A DNA stretch of 5,519 bases from Candidatus Aerophobota bacterium. Lineage in GTDB: Bacteria > Aerophobota > Aerophobia > Aerophobales > B3-G15. Where the stretch lies: contig JAGGTG010000194.1 in NCBI GenBank assembly GCA_021163905.1, positions 1 through 5,519 of the forward strand, in the 5' to 3' direction. Numbering within the stretch: the first letter of the stretch is position 1; the number at the start of each line of letters is the position of its first letter. Positions 4,074-5,519 of this stretch are shown piece after piece. The notes under the pieces were generated by a model that worked only from the letters and a program-made list of their open reading frames with translations, was not told the origin of the DNA and did no database searches. Both the position numbers and the translations under genes were made by a program.

Positions 4074-4250
4074 ATGAATAAGGAGGAATTGGTTAAGGAA
4101 ATTAAGCAACTGGAGGACAAGGTAGATCAGCTGAGGAAAAGTGTTCCCATTCATTCTCCTAAAGTTTCTATGATGCAAGAATTGGAGGAACTTGAAGAAA
4201 AACTCGAGGCTAAAAAGAAGCTACTTGGTCAAATAGAGATTAAAAAATAG
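4074..4250 (+). CDS. Small coiled-coil helical-hairpin protein, 58 residues
   Basis: ATG at 4074, with AAGGGA about 7 bases upstream as ribosome binding site, open to the TAG at 4248-4250. Two strongly heptad-like helices, residues 2-22 (LVKEIKQLEDKVDQLRK) and about 34-52 (QELEELEEKLEAKKKLL), flank a linker with VPIHSPKVSMM (24-34). This predicts an antiparallel helical hairpin or a dimeric coiled coil. It has no cysteine, membrane segment or signal peptide. A conserved-looking PxHSP-type linker between two coiled helices suggests a specific folded protein rather than random low complexity. It follows the 56-residue gene by 24 bases. Function unknown; a structural or adaptor role is a guess. 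Confidence 0.7.
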   Translation: MNKEELVKEIKQLEDKVDQLRKSVPIHSPKVSMMQELEELEEKLEAKKKLLGQIEIKK

Positions 4251-4292
4251 CGAACTTTTTCGCTTTCAAGCTAATCAAAGGTAGTTAAAAAT

Positions 4293-4886
4293 ATGTTAAG
4301 GGAAATCCTTTCTCTTGAAAAAGAGGAGTTCGTCTTATTAAAAGCACTGCACCTTGCCTCACAAAAAGTTACTGTCTCTTATGAGGAATTGGTAAAGATA
4401 ATAGGAGAGAAAGACATTCAAGATTTTTTACTGGCAACTGAGGAAAATAAATTGTTATTATCGGTTTCCTCTTCTAAAAGTGCAGCCTGGAGGGACAGAT
4501 TATTATTAATTCAACCTGGAGAAAACTACAGAATGCCCAATGTTATAAGAATATTAATTAGCCATCTCTGGGACAAAGGAGAGTGGAATCCTGATTATGC
4601 TATTGTAGGTTATTTTAAACAAATTGGAGAGCTCTGCTGGGAAAAAATGCCCAATTTCTATAGAAAAATAAGGGAAAATTCAAAAAATAACAAAATTAAC
4701 GCCTTGCAGATAAAAATAATTGCCAGAGATTTTCATATGGAAAAAAGGGTTGGAGCTTTAATTGCAGAACTCAAAGGAGGAGGGCTGATTAGCCCTTTTC
4801 TATCTGCCAATCCTAAAAGTTACTTTCCTGTTTACGAAATTAACCCTTCCCTGAGGGAATTTTCCCAGTTTCAAGTTAAATCCTGA
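4293..4886 (+). CDS. Uncharacterised 197-residue protein with likely winged-helix domains
   Basis: I do not recognise a named family. The N-terminal part (1-55) alternates helices in a winged-helix-like way (EFVLLKALHLASQKVTVSYEELVKII). The middle (56-130) is rich in Trp, Tyr and Leu (HLWDKGEWNPDYAIVGYF). The C-terminal part (134-186) looks like a winged helix: helix INALQIKIIARDF, a turn, helix EKRVGALIAELKGGGLI, then a wing with SPFL...YFPVYEINP. No membrane segment, signal peptide or metal-binding cysteine cluster is seen. AAAGGT lies about 10 bases before the ATG, a weak site. It follows the 58-residue gene by 42 bases and is convergent with the methyltransferase gene. It may be a DNA-binding or adaptor protein, but that is inferred from predicted fold only. 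Confidence 0.75.
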   Translation: MLREILSLEKEEFVLLKALHLASQKVTVSYEELVKIIGEKDIQDFLLATEENKLLLSVSSSKSAAWRDRLLLIQPGENYRMPNVIRILISHLWDKGEWNPDYAIVGYFKQIGELCWEKMPNFYRKIRENSKNNKINALQIKIIARDFHMEKRVGALIAELKGGGLISPFLSANPKSYFPVYEINPSLREFSQFQVKS

Positions 4887-4918
4887 TCTTGGATTCAACA
4901 GTTGTTTCAAACTCAGGA
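4881..4918. terminator. Weak bidirectional terminator candidate between convergent genes
   Basis: TCCTGA (4881-4886) pairs with TCAGGA (4913-4918), with a few further inner pairs on the minus strand. The two stop codons lie in the arms. The loop is long and the flanking T and A runs are short (AAAATTT beyond the plus-strand arm), so termination is only suggested by position. Confidence 0.25.
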
Positions 4919-5458
4919 AAATTTCTTCCCAAAATTTAAAATATAACCTTTCGTATAACTATCCTCATGAATTAACCTTTTCAAATACTTTCTTTTTAGA
5001 TAAAAGTTTACATCTTCTATTTCTCTTTTAATCTCCTCCAATCCCATATGCTCTGGATAAACTGAGAGGAAAGAATCCTGCTTTAAGACTCTGTAAACTT
5101 CCTTTAAGAGCTTCTTTCTTTCATCAAATGAAAAATAATAAAAATGCAGTACATCATACAATACAACAACGTCAAAAAATTCATCCTTAAAAGGAAGGAT
5201 TAACTCTCCTTTTGTTTTTATTATTTTTATATTATTCAGTTTTCCTTCTCTGGCTCTTTGTGTTAACTTATCAAGATCAGTTCCATTCTTATCTAAGGCA
5301 AAAAGTTTCCCCTTATCTCCAATTATTTTTGCAATAGGTAAAGAATAATTTCCTGAACCACATCCAAAATCCAAAATAATCTGACCTGTCTTGATGCCTA
5401 CCTGTTTTAATACCCTTTCACCTTCTCCTTCCATCCATTTTTTCAAATCATCTCTCAT
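4913..5458 (-). CDS. Class I SAM-dependent methyltransferase
   Basis: A 181-residue Rossmann-fold methyltransferase domain with little beyond it. Motif I ILDFGCGSGNYS (28-39) binds SAM. The acidic residue at the end of strand 2 is Asp56 in LFALDKNG, and motif II is FDVVVLYDVLHFYYF (95-109). LKEVYRVLKQDSFLSVYPEH (118-137) forms the post-motif strand with an E-x-x-R-V-L-K pattern typical of the Methyltransf_11 group. The substrate cannot be read from the sequence; small molecules are common in this group. The start at 5458 is preceded by AAAGG on the minus strand at 8-9 bases and by a perfect-consensus promoter. It is convergent with the 197-residue gene and transcribed alone here. No sign of truncation is seen. 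Confidence 0.88.
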   Translation of the reverse strand: MRDDLKKWMEGEGERVLKQVGIKTGQIILDFGCGSGNYSLPIAKIIGDKGKLFALDKNGTDLDKLTQRAREGKLNNIKIIKTKGELILPFKDEFFDVVVLYDVLHFYYFSFDERKKLLKEVYRVLKQDSFLSVYPEHMGLEEIKREIEDVNFYLKRKYLKRLIHEDSYTKGYILNFGKKFS

Positions 5459-5487
5459 TTATCTAAACCTTTTTATACGAGGCAACA

Positions 5488-5515
5488 ATTATAATCCAAT
5501 TAAACCCTCTGTCAA
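5488..5515 (-). promoter_or_regulatory. Consensus sigma-70 promoter for the methyltransferase gene
   Basis: On the minus strand, TTGACA (5515-5510) and TATAAT (5493-5488) are both perfect, with a 16-bp spacer. Transcription should start near 5481, giving a leader of about 22 bases. Confidence 0.85.
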
Positions 5516-5519
5516 ATAG

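Noticed and set aside
4249..4264. Hairpin AGCGAA/TTCGCT after the 58-residue gene as terminator
   Set aside because: Six pairs with a 4-base loop and only a short T-run after the stem. Too weak, and the next gene follows in the same direction.

Overview
The window is a low-GC bacterial segment with tight AGGAGG-type ribosome binding sites, two TTG starts, sigma-70-like promoters and gene content suited to an anaerobe: a 2[4Fe-4S] ferredoxin, small thiol-redox proteins, a PIN toxin-antitoxin pair and a biosynthetic hisD. The mix of a lone hisD, repeat-rich intergenic DNA and uncharacterised small proteins would fit a little-studied anaerobic or subsurface lineage. No marker gene is present that would fix the phylum.

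Layout from the left: bases 1-102 are distinctly GC-richer than the rest and unassigned (the tail of a gene, a mobile element or a structured RNA). A promoter at 145-172 leads into a vapB/vapC pair whose reading frames overlap by one base. hisD follows 38 bases later with its own strong ribosome binding site and no visible separate promoter. No other his gene is present. Bases 2191-2592 hold no gene. They hold a striking composite of short phased repeats: 8-mers and then 7-mers beginning with GTT on the plus strand, then roughly 9-base units that read as GT-leading words on the minus strand. Most of it lies between the arms of a perfect 17-bp inverted repeat.

A near-consensus promoter at 2603-2630, whose 16-bp spacer is two perfect copies of an 8-mer, starts the next gene run on the plus strand: an ArsR-family repressor, a YruB-type glutaredoxin-like protein (CPWC), a thioredoxin (WCMPC), then, after a hairpin, a two-cluster ferredoxin, two small proteins of 56 and 58 residues, and a 197-residue protein with a winged-helix look. 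The first three genes are tightly coupled and look like a thiol-redox or metal-responsive operon. The ferredoxin and small genes may belong to the same transcript or a second one. The last gene, on the minus strand and convergent, is a class I SAM-dependent methyltransferase with a perfect-consensus promoter at the right edge.

The best candidate for something undescribed is the phased-repeat element at 2191-2592, with the same 8-base spacing continuing into the arsR promoter spacer. The two small proteins beside the ferredoxin come next.
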